Below the pieces are notes generated by a model. The model had not been told where the DNA came from. It did no database searches and worked only from the letters and a program-made list of their open reading frames with translations. From contig OX638345.1 of the NCBI GenBank assembly GCA_951813535.1, positions 2,291,158 to 2,355,157 of the forward strand: DNA of 64,000 bases. Direction: 5' to 3'. The stretch comes from an uncultured Dehalococcoidia bacterium (GTDB lineage: Bacteria > Chloroflexota > Dehalococcoidia > Lucifugimonadales > UBA3495). The translations under genes and the position numbers were made by a program. Within the stretch, counting starts at the first letter, position 1. Every line of letters starts with the position of its first letter. Shown piece by piece: positions 7,862 through 22,900 of this stretch.

Positions 7862-8899
7862 CTAGCAGGTGTTGGCGTCTCCCTCGTTGTATAGATGGCA
7901 CGCGGTGGAATGCCCGGGTGTGTATTCCGTCAGGACCGGTATGTCCAACGAGCAGCGTTCCATGACGAACGGACAACGAGGGTGGAAGGTGCATCCCGTA
8001 GGGGGGTTCAACGGCGACGGAACCTCTCCGGCCAGCACTATCTCCTCGCGCTGGCGTCTGGGGTGGGCCGGCAACGAGGCCGAGATCAGCGCGCGAGTGT
8101 ACGGATGCTGGGCGTTGGTGAACAGCTCGATGGGCGGCGCTTCTTCGACGATCTTGCCCAGGTACATCACCCCCACCATATGGCTCATGTAGCGCACGGT
8201 GGCCAGGTTGTGGGCGATCAGCAGGTAGCTAAGCTCATAGGTGGACTGCAATTCCTTGAGCAGGTTCAATATCTGCGCGCGTATTGAGACGTCCAAAGCG
8301 GACACTGGCTCGTCCAGTACGATCAGCTTGGGACGGGTTGACAACGCCCGGGCGATGGCGATTCGCTGGCGCTGCCCTCCGCTGAACTCGTGAGGGTATC
8401 GTTCGGCGTGGAACGGGTGCAACCCGACCACTTGCAGCAGTTCCTGCACCTGCGCGCGCACGGCAGACCGGCTGAGGCGCTGGTGGGTGATCAGCGGCTC
8501 GGATACGATCTGGTCGACGCGCATCCGGGGATTCAAGGAACTCCACGGGTCCTGGAATACGGCCTGAACCGATGCCTTGAAGTTCCGTCGTTCTGCCCCC
8601 GAAAACTGGTTCATCGGCCGATCGTCGAAATAGATGTTGCCTTCCGTGGGTTGGTCGGCCATCAACAGCAGGCGGCTGGTGGTGGTCTTGCCGCATCCCG
8701 ATTCGCCGACCAGACTGTAAGTCTCGCCCGGCATGATACTGATCGAGATGCCATCAACGGCTTTGACGGTTCCGGTTCGCCTGCGGAGCAAGTTGCCCCG
8801 AAAAACCGGGAAGTGACGACGGATGCTCTCCAATCGAACCAGGGGGTGTTCGCCGTTGACGGCTGCCGTCCCTGCCGTTTCCGCAACAGTGGTAACCAT
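7862..8899 (-). CDS. Oligopeptide/dipeptide-type ABC transporter ATP-binding protein (OppF/DppF-like)
   Basis: 345 residues. Walker A GESGCGKTT, signature FSGGQRQRIAIARAL, Walker B LIVLDEPVSALD and the switch His (LLIAHNLA) are all present. The C-terminal oligo_HPY domain with GCTFHPRCPFVMERC is the hallmark of peptide/nickel importers. The in-frame ATG at 8899 is chosen because it overlaps the stop of the upstream ATPase (TAATG), although the frame stays open to 9007. No permease or binding protein is adjacent, so this pair must serve permeases encoded elsewhere. A terminator follows at 7795-7825. Confidence 0.9.
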   Translation of the reverse strand: MVTTVAETAGTAAVNGEHPLVRLESIRRHFPVFRGNLLRRRTGTVKAVDGISISIMPGETYSLVGESGCGKTTTSRLLLMADQPTEGNIYFDDRPMNQFSGAERRNFKASVQAVFQDPWSSLNPRMRVDQIVSEPLITHQRLSRSAVRAQVQELLQVVGLHPFHAERYPHEFSGGQRQRIAIARALSTRPKLIVLDEPVSALDVSIRAQILNLLKELQSTYELSYLLIAHNLATVRYMSHMVGVMYLGKIVEEAPPIELFTNAQHPYTRALISASLPAHPRRQREEIVLAGEVPSPLNPPTGCTFHPRCPFVMERCSLDIPVLTEYTPGHSTACHLYNEGDANTC

Positions 8900-9864
8900 T
8901 ATTCCACCCTCCAGCATCGCGATACATGACCCGGCGCCACCGTGAATTCCAGGGGATATACCTGGCAGCGGTCCCACGCGTGGGGACAGCGGGGCGCAAA
9001 CGAGCAACCTTCGGGCAGGGCGTCCAGGGACGGTGGCTGACCCACGATAGACGGCAGCATGTCGACATCGGTGTCAAGGTCGGGAACGGATTCCAACAGA
9101 GCTTCAGTGTAGGGGTGGGCGGGCCGGTCGAACATGTCCTCCACATCGGACTGCTCCACGATACGCCCGGCGTACATGACGGCCACCCGGTCGCACATCC
9201 TGGCCACGATACCGAAGTCGTGGGTGATGAATATGATTGCGGCGCCCGTCTGTTCCTGGATGTCCTTGAGCAGGCGGAGATACTGCAACTGGATGGTTGC
9301 GTCCAGAGAGGTAGTCGGCTCGTCGGCGATCAACAAATTAGGGGCACGCGCAATGGATATCGCTCCGACTACGCGTTGGCGCATCCCACCGCTCATCTGG
9401 TGCGGAAAGTTGGTCAAGCGATCCTCGGCCGCCGGTATTCGCACATTTTCCAGGAGCCTGATCGCCCGGTCACGCAGTGATCGCCGGGGCTCGTTGTATT
9501 CCACACGCAACGTTTCGACCAACTGATCCCCCACGGTGAATACCGGATTGAGGGAGGTGAGCGGGTCCTGCATTACCATGCAGATACCCGAGCCGCGGAT
9601 GTCGCGCATCTCGCCGCGGCTCTTTTCCAGCAGGTTTTCGCCCAGGTAATTGATGCTCCCACCCACGATCCGGCCCGGGTGCGGAACCATGCCCAGGATC
9701 GACCATGCGGTCATGCTCTTGCCGGAGCCCGATTCGCCTACGATCCCCAGTGTCTCGCCGCGCTTCAGTTCAAAGCTGATGCCGTCCACCGCCTTGACCA
9801 CGCCGGTACGCGTGAAAAAGTGGGTCTGTAAATCCTGCACCCGCAGGATTGCGTCCTCTGTCAT
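8899..9864 (-). CDS. Oligopeptide/dipeptide-type ABC transporter ATP-binding protein (OppD/DppD-like)
   Basis: 321 residues with the start taken at 9864, where GAAGGTGA precedes the ATG and the ABC fold begins (ILRVQDLQTHFFT). Walker A GESGSGKSM, signature MSGGMRQRVVGAISIA, Walker B LLIADEPTTSLD and His-switch ITHDFG are intact. The C-terminal GCSFAPRCPHAWDRC motif marks the oligo_HPY family. The frame stays open upstream to 9984 without family similarity. It forms a coupled pair with the next gene; this D-then-F order is usual in opp/dpp operons, but here the transmembrane and binding components are missing. Confidence 0.9.
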   Translation of the reverse strand: MTEDAILRVQDLQTHFFTRTGVVKAVDGISFELKRGETLGIVGESGSGKSMTAWSILGMVPHPGRIVGGSINYLGENLLEKSRGEMRDIRGSGICMVMQDPLTSLNPVFTVGDQLVETLRVEYNEPRRSLRDRAIRLLENVRIPAAEDRLTNFPHQMSGGMRQRVVGAISIARAPNLLIADEPTTSLDATIQLQYLRLLKDIQEQTGAAIIFITHDFGIVARMCDRVAVMYAGRIVEQSDVEDMFDRPAHPYTEALLESVPDLDTDVDMLPSIVGQPPSLDALPEGCSFAPRCPHAWDRCQVYPLEFTVAPGHVSRCWRVE

Positions 9865-9979
9865 CCACTCACCTTCTAATTCGGAAGCCGTGTGAGAATT
9901 CGAGCGCCGTTCCGTCGCAGCTGCGCCTCTCGTCATCACGTTTTTGCCAGGGAAGACGCAATATGTCATCGCGTGCAGT

Positions 9980-10008
9980 ATCATAAACGAGCGAACGCGC
10001 GCCGTAAA
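9980..10008 (-). promoter_or_regulatory. Promoter for the ABC ATPase pair
   Basis: On the minus strand TTTACG (10008-10003), a 17-nt spacer and TATGAT (9985-9980) match a sigma-70 promoter at 4/6 and 5/6 positions. The predicted start lies about 110 nt before the chosen ATG. Confidence 0.45.
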
Positions 10009-10476
10009 AACGAATAGCCAGCACCCATTAAGGTGATGGCCAGCCCATTAAAAAGACGCATCCGCGATGGGTCCGTAATCGCTTCCAGCCTGCCGACAAA
10101 CATTATACCGTAAGGCTGCACAAGCGGAGATGAGCCGGGATACGGACACTACCCTGGCAGGGGATTTGCAGGCCGTTGATCTCGCGTGTCAAGCAGTGCA
10201 TCCCGACCCAAACCGTTTGAACGCATCGCGTCCGTATTGCCCGGTCGCTCCTGCAGCCGCTTAGGCTTCCGAGAGCAAGGGGTCGCGCCGCCGTTTCGCC
10301 ATACCTGAGCAACGGTTGCGAGACATGACACCGGCGCATCGAGAAGACGAATACATACTCCGGTCCCTTTGCTCGCTTCCGGAATTCAGTCGCGCCGGTC
10401 TCGGCGCGAAACGCCTCGCAAGGCCGATGCGAATTGCCGGCAAACGGGCGACCGAGGTCCGGGCCACGGATGCGGA
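10009..10476. other. Intergenic stretch without recognised gene
   Basis: Between the ABC promoter and the mtaB stop. A 125-codon minus-strand frame (10480-10103) exists but resembles no family, has no good ribosome site and overlaps the mtaB end, so I do not call it. I see no tRNA, repeat or clear terminator here. Confidence 0.5.
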
Positions 10477-11850
10477 TCAATCGTTCAGTACTACTGCTTG
10501 CAGCACCTTGCCGGTCAAATCCCCAAGCCGGGCCCGGGTTATATTATTTCCCAGTTCCGTATTACCCTCGGTCGACACCCGTACATAGTTGTCGGTGAGC
10601 CCGCTCCACAACATGGTTCCATTTCCGACTGGTCTAGCCGTTTCCCACAAGACCGGGCGAACGTTGCCCCTCATTCGGGCGCGGAACAGGTTAAACCCGA
10701 CCTCGGCCGCGGCCGTGATCTCGTTTGCACGCCGGCGTTTGTTCTCCGGGGCGACTTGGTCATGCATATGGTGAGCCGAAGTACCAGGGCGCTGCGAGTA
10801 GGGGAACACGTGCGCGTCAGCGAACCCTATTTCGCCTACCAGAGTCAGACCCTTCGCGTGATCCTGTTCCGTTTCCCCCGGGAAGCCCGCGATCACGTCG
10901 GTGGTGATCGCCGCGTCGGCCACCCGCTCTCGGATGGTTGCCACGGCCCTGCGAAACGTGTCCGTATCGTAACGGCGCCGCATGGTTTTGAGCACGTCGT
11001 CGCTGCCGCTTTGCAATGGTACGTGAAAGTGCGGGCACAATCGGGGGTCTTCCCATCGCTTCAGCAACGCGGAGCTGATTTCATGGGCCTGCAACGACGA
11101 AACCCGCAAACGGGGCAGTTCCGTTCCGCCCAAGATCCGATCAAGCAACCCGGGCAGGTCTATGCCATCCAAGTCGAACCCGTATGTACCCAGCTGAGTA
11201 CCCGTCAGCGTGATTTCCTTGAATCCGGCGGTTACATGGCGTCGCACGGCCTCAACGATTTGGCCGGGAGGAACACTGCGTTCCCGACCCCTCACTTTGG
11301 GTACGATGCAATATGCACAGACCTGGTCGCAACCCTCTTGTATCTTGACCATCGCCCGGCTACGGCGAAGGATTCCGGGCTGCACGACGGCGTCCGACTG
11401 CGGCCGCCGGTGAGACTTGGTCCCACGGCGCTTGGCGCTTTCGGATATGGCCATCTCCACCAAATCCGGTTTGGCCCGGTTGCCCAGCGCCAAGGTAACC
11501 TCGGGGATGCGGCGGATTTCCTCCGCGTCCCGTTCCGGGTAGCATCCAGCGGCAACAACCACTGCTTGAGGATTGGCGCGGTATGCTGCCCGCAAAGCCT
11601 GGCGGGCCTTTGAATCTGCGGTGGCGGTCACTGTGCATGTATTGACAACGATGATGTCGGCATCCTGGCGCCGGTCCACCAACCTGTAACCGGCTCGCGC
11701 AAACTCCTGCGCCAATACCATGCTGTCCGCCTGGTTCAATTTGCAGCCGTGGGTCTCAATCGCGACGGTTCCCGCTTCGGCCCCGGTTGCGGGGATGGGC
11801 CGACCGGTTGGGATTTGGGGCATGACCTGCAGAATATCGTCCACGGACAA
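10477..11850 (-). CDS. mtaB: tRNA threonylcarbamoyladenosine methylthiotransferase MtaB
   Basis: 457 residues. A radical-SAM methylthiotransferase that converts t6A37 to ms2t6A37 in tRNAs reading ANN codons. The N-terminal domain has the three cluster cysteines C36 (THGCKLNQAD), C72 (NTCTVTA) and C103 (AAGCYPE); the radical-SAM motif CDQVCAYC gives C174, C178 and C181. The GCKLN sequence distinguishes MtaB from MiaB and RimO. The C-terminal TRAM-like region ends at residue 457. The start is either TTG at 11850, three nucleotides after the upstream stop, or ATG at 11823. It lies in an operon with the small protein ahead of it. Confidence 0.9.
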   Translation of the reverse strand: MSVDDILQVMPQIPTGRPIPATGAEAGTVAIETHGCKLNQADSMVLAQEFARAGYRLVDRRQDADIIVVNTCTVTATADSKARQALRAAYRANPQAVVVAAGCYPERDAEEIRRIPEVTLALGNRAKPDLVEMAISESAKRRGTKSHRRPQSDAVVQPGILRRSRAMVKIQEGCDQVCAYCIVPKVRGRERSVPPGQIVEAVRRHVTAGFKEITLTGTQLGTYGFDLDGIDLPGLLDRILGGTELPRLRVSSLQAHEISSALLKRWEDPRLCPHFHVPLQSGSDDVLKTMRRRYDTDTFRRAVATIRERVADAAITTDVIAGFPGETEQDHAKGLTLVGEIGFADAHVFPYSQRPGTSAHHMHDQVAPENKRRRANEITAAAEVGFNLFRARMRGNVRPVLWETARPVGNGTMLWSGLTDNYVRVSTEGNTELGNNITRARLGDLTGKVLQAVVLND

Positions 11851-11853
11851 GTT

Positions 11854-12318
11854 TCACCCGCCCAGGTCGGCAACGTCGTCGTCGGGGTCGGCGGACGGGA
11901 GGGCTTCATCGCCTCCGGGTATGCGGGCTACCAACCGGTCAATGCCCTCGTCAAGATCGTCCATCGCGAGGATCAAATAGTCAACGCGGGTCCGCCTTTC
12001 GCGCACTCGCTCGGCGGCATCCGCCAGAGCCGACAAGTGGTCAAACGCGTCGCGAATGTAACGGTCTTTCTCATCCTCCCCGACGCGTCTGACAAATTCT
12101 TTGAGCTTGGCGTCGTCGCCGGGATCCTCTCCGTACCACAACGCCACACCGCGCGCAGCCGCAACCAGGCTGCCCCAAATCAGATCTTCCGCCTGGCTCC
12201 ATTGCCCGCGCTGCATCGCGACGCGCGCCGAATCCTGCAATCGCAAGGCTTGGCTCCGGTATCGGGCCAACCGCGCCGGCAGTGATCGAGAGGATGATGT
12301 GGATCGTTGTGCAGCCAT
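11854..12318 (-). CDS. Small helical protein, HEPN/PaREP1-like
   Basis: 154 residues, predicted all helical. The stretch QRGQWSQAEDLIWGSLVAAA followed by an acidic, charged second half resembles PaREP1/HEPN-type proteins, but this is a pattern judgement and not a firm assignment. The C-terminus is strongly acidic (ADPDDDVADLGG). Only 3 nt separate its stop from the TTG start of mtaB, so they are co-translated. Divergent from the iron-ADH-like gene. Function unknown. Confidence 0.6.
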   Translation of the reverse strand: MAAQRSTSSSRSLPARLARYRSQALRLQDSARVAMQRGQWSQAEDLIWGSLVAAARGVALWYGEDPGDDAKLKEFVRRVGEDEKDRYIRDAFDHLSALADAAERVRERRTRVDYLILAMDDLDEGIDRLVARIPGGDEALPSADPDDDVADLGG

Positions 12319-12428
12319 GTCACGGAACAGATTTTATCAGACCTTCGTGGCGAGGCCGCAACGCAGGTAGTACACTGATTGCCGCCGGCCGCACGCTCCC
12401 GGCATACAAATTTCTACCAGGTTGGATT

Positions 12429-13631
12429 ATGACAACAGTAGCCCCTTTCCGCCATGTGTCCCACCCCGTCCGCGTTTTCGCCGGCGATGGGGCCTTGTCT
12501 AACCTGTCGGAAGCAGTGCGTCGCGCCGAAGCGGAGCGGCCGTTCGTGGTTTGCGGTCAATCCGTCGCCACGCGCACGGACTTGCTGGAGCGGGTGACTG
12601 AAGCGCTCGGGCGACCGCCGGTCGGCGTGTTTGATGGTGTACAGGCAGGATCGCCAGTCCCCTCGGTCATGACAGGCACGTTGATGGCTCGCGACGCGGG
12701 CGCCGACCTCATCATTGCTGTGGGCGGCGGCAGCGCGGTGGTCACTGCCAGGGCCATCATCATCATGCTGGCGGAGGGCGGCCACCCACGAGATCACGCT
12801 ACCAAGTACCCTGAGGAACAGCCTCCGGTGAGCCCGCGTTTGGTGGCGGCCAAAATTCCCAACATCCTCGTGTTGACCACGCCAACCACCGCAGCCACGC
12901 GAGCCGGGACTGCTGTGATCGACGCCGACACGGGTCATAGGCTGGAGATGTTCGATCCCAAGACCCGCCCGGCGGCCGTCATCTGGGACTCCGAGGCCCT
13001 GCTGACTGCTCCGGCGGACCTGTGCGTTAGCGCATCAGGCTCTTTGTTCAGCGGAGTGGTGAGCGCGCTTCAGGCCCCGCGTGTCAACGCCATGGCCGCT
13101 GCTGACCTGCTGTCGTCCCTGGGATTGTTGGTGGAAAATCTCCCGTTGGTTCGTAAAACCAATGACGACGGCACCGCCCGCGTGAACCTGTGTGCTGCGT
13201 CGTTCATGTACAACCGCGCGTGGGACACGGGAGCCAGCGGGTCGGCCCTTGGCGTGGTCAGCGCCCTGGCCCACAGCCTGGACACACGCTATCCCGATTG
13301 CGACCACGGGGCGGCGTATTCGATAACCACCGGACCCGGGATGCGTTTTAATCGCGACTTCAATACCGGCGGGCAGGCGCGGGTCGCCGACGCTTTGGGC
13401 GTGCGCGAGCCCGGCGACAACGATCAGGAAGCCGCCGATTCGGCTGCTGCTGCGATAACCGGGTTTTTCGAGGCCATCGGTCTTCCGGTACGTTTGCGCG
13501 ACGTCGGCGTCCCGGCGGAGGGCATCTCGCAGATCGCCGAAGACGCTTTGACCGATTTCGGCCTGCATCGGAACGTGCGGCCGATCAACGGAGCCGAAGA
13601 ATTGGAGCTTTTGCTGCGCTCGGCCTGGTAG
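12429..13631 (+). CDS. Iron-containing alcohol dehydrogenase-fold protein with degraded metal site
   Basis: 400 residues of the type III (iron) ADH/maleylacetate reductase fold. The NAD-binding GGGS is at residues 99-102 and TPTTAATRAGT fits the cofactor/substrate cleft. By alignment to FucO, the metal ligands Asp and His of GxDALTH are replaced by Gly204 and Ser208, and the third ligand His by Ser278; only the last His (H293, in CDHG) and the catalytic His (H282) remain. It is therefore likely to be metal-independent, closer to maleylacetate reductases. The start ATG at 12429 follows CCAGGTTGG; the frame is open further upstream. It converges on pyrD with a 5-nt gap. Confidence 0.8.
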   Translation: MTTVAPFRHVSHPVRVFAGDGALSNLSEAVRRAEAERPFVVCGQSVATRTDLLERVTEALGRPPVGVFDGVQAGSPVPSVMTGTLMARDAGADLIIAVGGGSAVVTARAIIIMLAEGGHPRDHATKYPEEQPPVSPRLVAAKIPNILVLTTPTTAATRAGTAVIDADTGHRLEMFDPKTRPAAVIWDSEALLTAPADLCVSASGSLFSGVVSALQAPRVNAMAAADLLSSLGLLVENLPLVRKTNDDGTARVNLCAASFMYNRAWDTGASGSALGVVSALAHSLDTRYPDCDHGAAYSITTGPGMRFNRDFNTGGQARVADALGVREPGDNDQEAADSAAAAITGFFEAIGLPVRLRDVGVPAEGISQIAEDALTDFGLHRNVRPINGAEELELLLRSAW

Positions 13632-13636
13632 CGCGG

Positions 13637-14617
13637 TCAGTCCGATGGCGACCCGGGCTCTCCCCACCAGGCGGCGCCGATGATTTGGCGCACGCTTTCC
13701 ACTTCCCAGCGGGCGAGCAGTTCTTCGAGTTCGGCCAATATGCGGAACGGAGCGTTCAGATCCGCCAGATTTGCGCTTCCAACCTGAACCGCCGTCGCAC
13801 CCGCCATCAGGTACTCGGCCGCGTTGCGCCCCGTCATAATGCCGCCGACTCCTATGATGGGCACGTCCACCGCCTGAGCAGCTTTGTGTACGAGGGCCAT
13901 GGCGATCGGGCGCAGCGCCGGGCCCGACAAGCCTCCGTACCCGGTACCCAGCACGGCCTTCCCCGTCTCCGCGTCGACGTGCATGGCGGGGATCGTGTTG
14001 GATATGGTGAGCGCGTCGGCGCCGGCTTCAACTGCGGCATGGGCGATTTCGATGATGTCCGGCACATTCGGGGATAGTTTGGCCCATATCGGGAGGTCAG
14101 TCTGGCGTCGGACTCCGCTGACGGCCGCCTCGGTCAGTCGCGGGTAATGGCTGAACATAGCGCCGTCGTCCACGTTCGGGCAGCTCAGGTTGAGCTCAAT
14201 CGCCGAGAACCCTTCGACCCCCCGCGTGAACGCGGCCATCTCTTCCCATTGTTCGATCGAGTCGCCGGCCATGCTCATTACGAAGTTCGCGTCCGAGTCG
14301 GCCCATCGCGGCGCCAGGTCCGCCATCGCGGCTTCGATGCCCGGGTTGGTGAGGCCGACCGAGTTCAGCAAGGTAGTTTCGCCGGCCTCCAGGCCTTCCC
14401 GGAATGATTCGGGAAACCAGCGAGGTTCCGGGTTTCCGGTTCGCGGGTAACGGGTGAAGGTCTTTGGCAGCACGGCCCCCAACGACCCCAGAGGAGCGTC
14501 CGCGCGGAGCCCGCGCCCGTATCCGTCATAACCGAAGGTACCCGACGCGATCATCATAGGGTTCCCCAACGCCAACCCTTCAGATTTGCACGGTGCCAAG
14601 TCGACCGACAAGTCCAT
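13637..14617 (-). CDS. pyrD: Dihydroorotate dehydrogenase-like protein (class 1)
   Basis: 326 residues, FMN-binding TIM barrel of the PyrD class 1 type, oxidising dihydroorotate to orotate in pyrimidine synthesis. Seen: NPMMIASGTFGYDG (N-terminal strand), LLNSVGLTNPG (orotate loop), ELNLSCPN with the catalytic Cys (about residue 150), and IIGVGGIMTGRNAAEYLMAGA, the FMN-phosphate site. No N-terminal membrane helix, consistent with a soluble class 1A/1B enzyme; no PyrK partner is nearby. The ATG at 14617 lies 29 nt after the GGGGCGAAT hairpin that closes rpoC. Confidence 0.85.
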   Translation of the reverse strand: MDLSVDLAPCKSEGLALGNPMMIASGTFGYDGYGRGLRADAPLGSLGAVLPKTFTRYPRTGNPEPRWFPESFREGLEAGETTLLNSVGLTNPGIEAAMADLAPRWADSDANFVMSMAGDSIEQWEEMAAFTRGVEGFSAIELNLSCPNVDDGAMFSHYPRLTEAAVSGVRRQTDLPIWAKLSPNVPDIIEIAHAAVEAGADALTISNTIPAMHVDAETGKAVLGTGYGGLSGPALRPIAMALVHKAAQAVDVPIIGVGGIMTGRNAAEYLMAGATAVQVGSANLADLNAPFRILAELEELLARWEVESVRQIIGAAWWGEPGSPSD

Positions 14618-14646
14618 CGTCTTCAGGTTCCCCCTTCAACATGAAC

Positions 14647-14674
14647 GTAGGGGCGAATCACGATTCGCCCCTAC
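14647..14674. repeat. GGGGCGAAT palindromic hairpin, copy 2
   Basis: GTAGGGGCGAAT, loop CACG, ATTCGCCCCTAC, lying 26 nt past the rpoC stop and just before pyrD. Stem identical to copy 1 at 3923, loop different. No U-tract follows on the minus strand, so termination here would be weaker than at copies 1 and 3. Confidence 0.85.
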
Positions 14675-14699
14675 CCGATTGCCGAGGATTCTCAGCTGA

Positions 14700-19904
<5,205 letters not shown>

Positions 19905-19907
19905 AAT

Positions 19908-22900
19908 CTAGTTGACCTCCGCGGTGAAGAGATAGTCGTCTTCGCCGGGCAGACCCAAACTGCCGTCCTCCTGCTCCTCTTCGTCCTCCAGTCTCACGTT
20001 CAGCCCCAGGCTTTGGAGCTCCTTGAGCAAGACATTGAAGGATTCAGGGATGCCGGGTTGGGTTATCGGATTGCCCTTGACGATGGATTCGTAAGTATTT
20101 ACCCGACCGGTTACGTCGTCGGATTTGATTGTCAGCACCTCCTGGAGGTTGTGCGCCGCCGAGTAGGCTTCCAGGGCCCAAACCTCCATCTCACCGAAAC
20201 GCTGGCCACCGAATTGAGCTTTTCCGCCCAATGGCTGCTGCGTAATCATGGAGTAGGGGCCGGTGGACCTGGCGTGGATCTTGTCTTCCACCAGGTGTAT
20301 CAGTTTCAGCATGTAGATGCTTCCCACGGCGACCGGTTGGTCAAAGGCCTCGCCGGACCTGCCGTCGTAAAGCTGGAATTTTGCGAAGGTGGGCGGTGAG
20401 ATGAGCTTGTCGCGATGCACGTCCAGCGCCATCTGATGGAGTTCAGCCAAGCTCCGTCCATCAGGATCCTCGCCGGCCACGTCCCGCAGCCAGAGGTACA
20501 GGCAAGCGTGCCGCGCCATGCCTTGCAGGGACTCGTCGTAGATGGCTGTAGGATCGAATCCTTGATCCCGCAACCAGGCGTAGACCTTCGCCAGATCGAT
20601 TTCTCCTTCGGGCCCGGCGCTGTTGTCGGCGGCCTTGGCTTGCTCAGCGAACCACCAGCGCGCCAGGGAGTCTTCGATGTTGTTGTCGTCGGCTCCTTCG
20701 AACACCGGGGTCAAAGCCTGGAAGTTCAAACTCCGAGCCGCCCAACCCAGGTGGCTTTCCAACACCTGGCCCAGGTTCATCCGCGAGGGCACGCCAATCG
20801 GATTCAAGATGATGTCGACGGGCGTTCCGTCCGGCAGGAACGGCATGTCTTCTTCCGGCAGGATGCGTGACACAACGCCCTTGTTCCCGTGCCGCCCGGC
20901 CATTTTGTCACCGACTGAGATCTTGCGGGTTTGCGCGACCCACACGCGAATGGCCTCGTTAACATCGGGAGGCAGTTGATCGCCGGGTTGCTCGTCGCCC
21001 CGCTTTTCGCGGCTCAACGCCTTCACGCCAATCACCTTGCCGCGTTGACCGTGCGGGACTCGCAGTGACGTGTCTCGGACGTCCTTTGATTTTTCGCCGA
21101 AGATGGCGCGCAGCAGGCGTTCCTCGGCGGTCATTTCTGTCTCGCCTTTCGGTGTGACTTTCCCGACCAGGATGTCCCCCGGTCCAACGTCGGCGCCGAT
21201 CCGGATGATGCCGCGTTCGTCCAGGTCCCTCAGGTTACCTTCGCCAACGTTGGGAATGTCTCGGGTGATTTCCTCATCACCCAGCTTCGTCGACCTGCTT
21301 TCGACCTCGTACTTTTCGATATGCACGGAAGTGAACTGGTCGTCCTTGACCAGCCGCTCACTGATAATGATGGCGTCCTCGTAGTTGTAGCCTTCCCACG
21401 ACATGAACGCCACCAGCACGTTCTGGCCCAAAGCCAACTCGCCACCGTCGGTGGAAGAGCTATCGGCCAGCGTGTCTCCCGCGTTAACGTGGTCTCCCTT
21501 CTGGACGACGGGACGCTGGTTCAGACAGGTGCCTTGGTTGGTCCTCGCGAACTTGATCAGCCGGTGCGCGTGCCCCCGGCCAGCATCGTCCATCACCGTA
21601 ATTTCGCGACCGTTCACGGATATCACGGAGCCTCGGACCCGAGAGAGCAATACCTGACCGCTATCTCTCGCCACGCGGCTCTCTATGCCCGTGCCGACGA
21701 TGGGCGCCTGGGGTTGGAGCAGGGGCACCGCTTGCCTCTGCATATTGCAACCCATCAGAGCGCGGTTGGCGTCGTCATGCTCGAGGAATGGGATCAACGC
21801 GGCCGAAACGCTCATGATCTGTAGCGGCGAAACGTCGGCGTATTCCACCGTGGCCGGCGGAGCCAGACGATAATTGTCGCCCTCACGCACTTCAACCAAC
21901 TCGTCGGTGAATTGGTACAAATCGTCAAAACCGGAGTTTGCCTGCGCAATGCGGTACTGCTCTTCCGAGTCGGCGGTCAGGTATTGAACGCTCTCGGATC
22001 GCGTGTCCACGAACGGCGCCACGTCTATCGCCAGGTCGCCGGACAAGCGTCGGAGCCGGCGCCAATCCTGCGTCGTGATCTTGTCACCCGCTTTGACGAT
22101 CACTTCGCCTTTGCGCGTCTTCACGTCGGTCGCCACAACGTGGCCGATCGGGTCGAAATATCCCGGCAATCCGGGAGTGCGGCAGTCTCCAAGCCATAGC
22201 TGCTTGATCACCGGCCAGTACGGGGTCTCGATGAACCCCAGGCGGTCGATGCGGGCGTAGGCGGCCAGACTGCTCAGCAGGCCGATGTTGGCTCCTTCGG
22301 GGGTTTCGATGGGGCAGATGCGACCGTAGTGCGACGCGTGGACGTCTCGCACGTCAAACCCCGCCCGCTCACGGGTGAGGCCGCCGCGACCCAGCGCCGA
22401 CAGGCGGCGCTTGTGGGTCAACTCCGCCAATGGGTTGGTCTGGTCCATGAACTGCGATAGCTTGTCCCCGCCGAAGAACTCCCTGATAGCGCCAGTCACC
22501 GGTCGGACGTTCACCAGCTTCGCCGGTACGGCGTCTTCGGGTTTTTCGAGGCGTCCCACCCGGTCCTGGAACATCCGGTGCATGCGCAGCAGACCGATAC
22601 GCACCTGGTCGCGCATGAGTTCACCGGCCACACGTACTCTGCGGTTGCCCAGGTGGTCAATGTTGTCACGGGGTTCGCCGTTGGCCACGTGCTGCGTGAT
22701 CAGCGCTTCCAGCGTGTCGATGATGTCCATCAGATCGAGTACGCGGCGTTCGTCCAGTTCGATGCCTGGCAGGTTGAATCGCACGCGGTGCATATTGCCG
22801 TTGGGACCGCAGTTCACCTCGGTTACCACGCCGACAATGCGCGAAGCCCGCGCACGGACGGGAGTCAAACGCCAGGATTGGAGCGGACCCTGGCTGACGC

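Noticed and set aside
10103-10480. 125-codon minus-strand frame in the gap after mtaB.
   Set aside because: No family likeness or ribosome site; overlaps the mtaB end.
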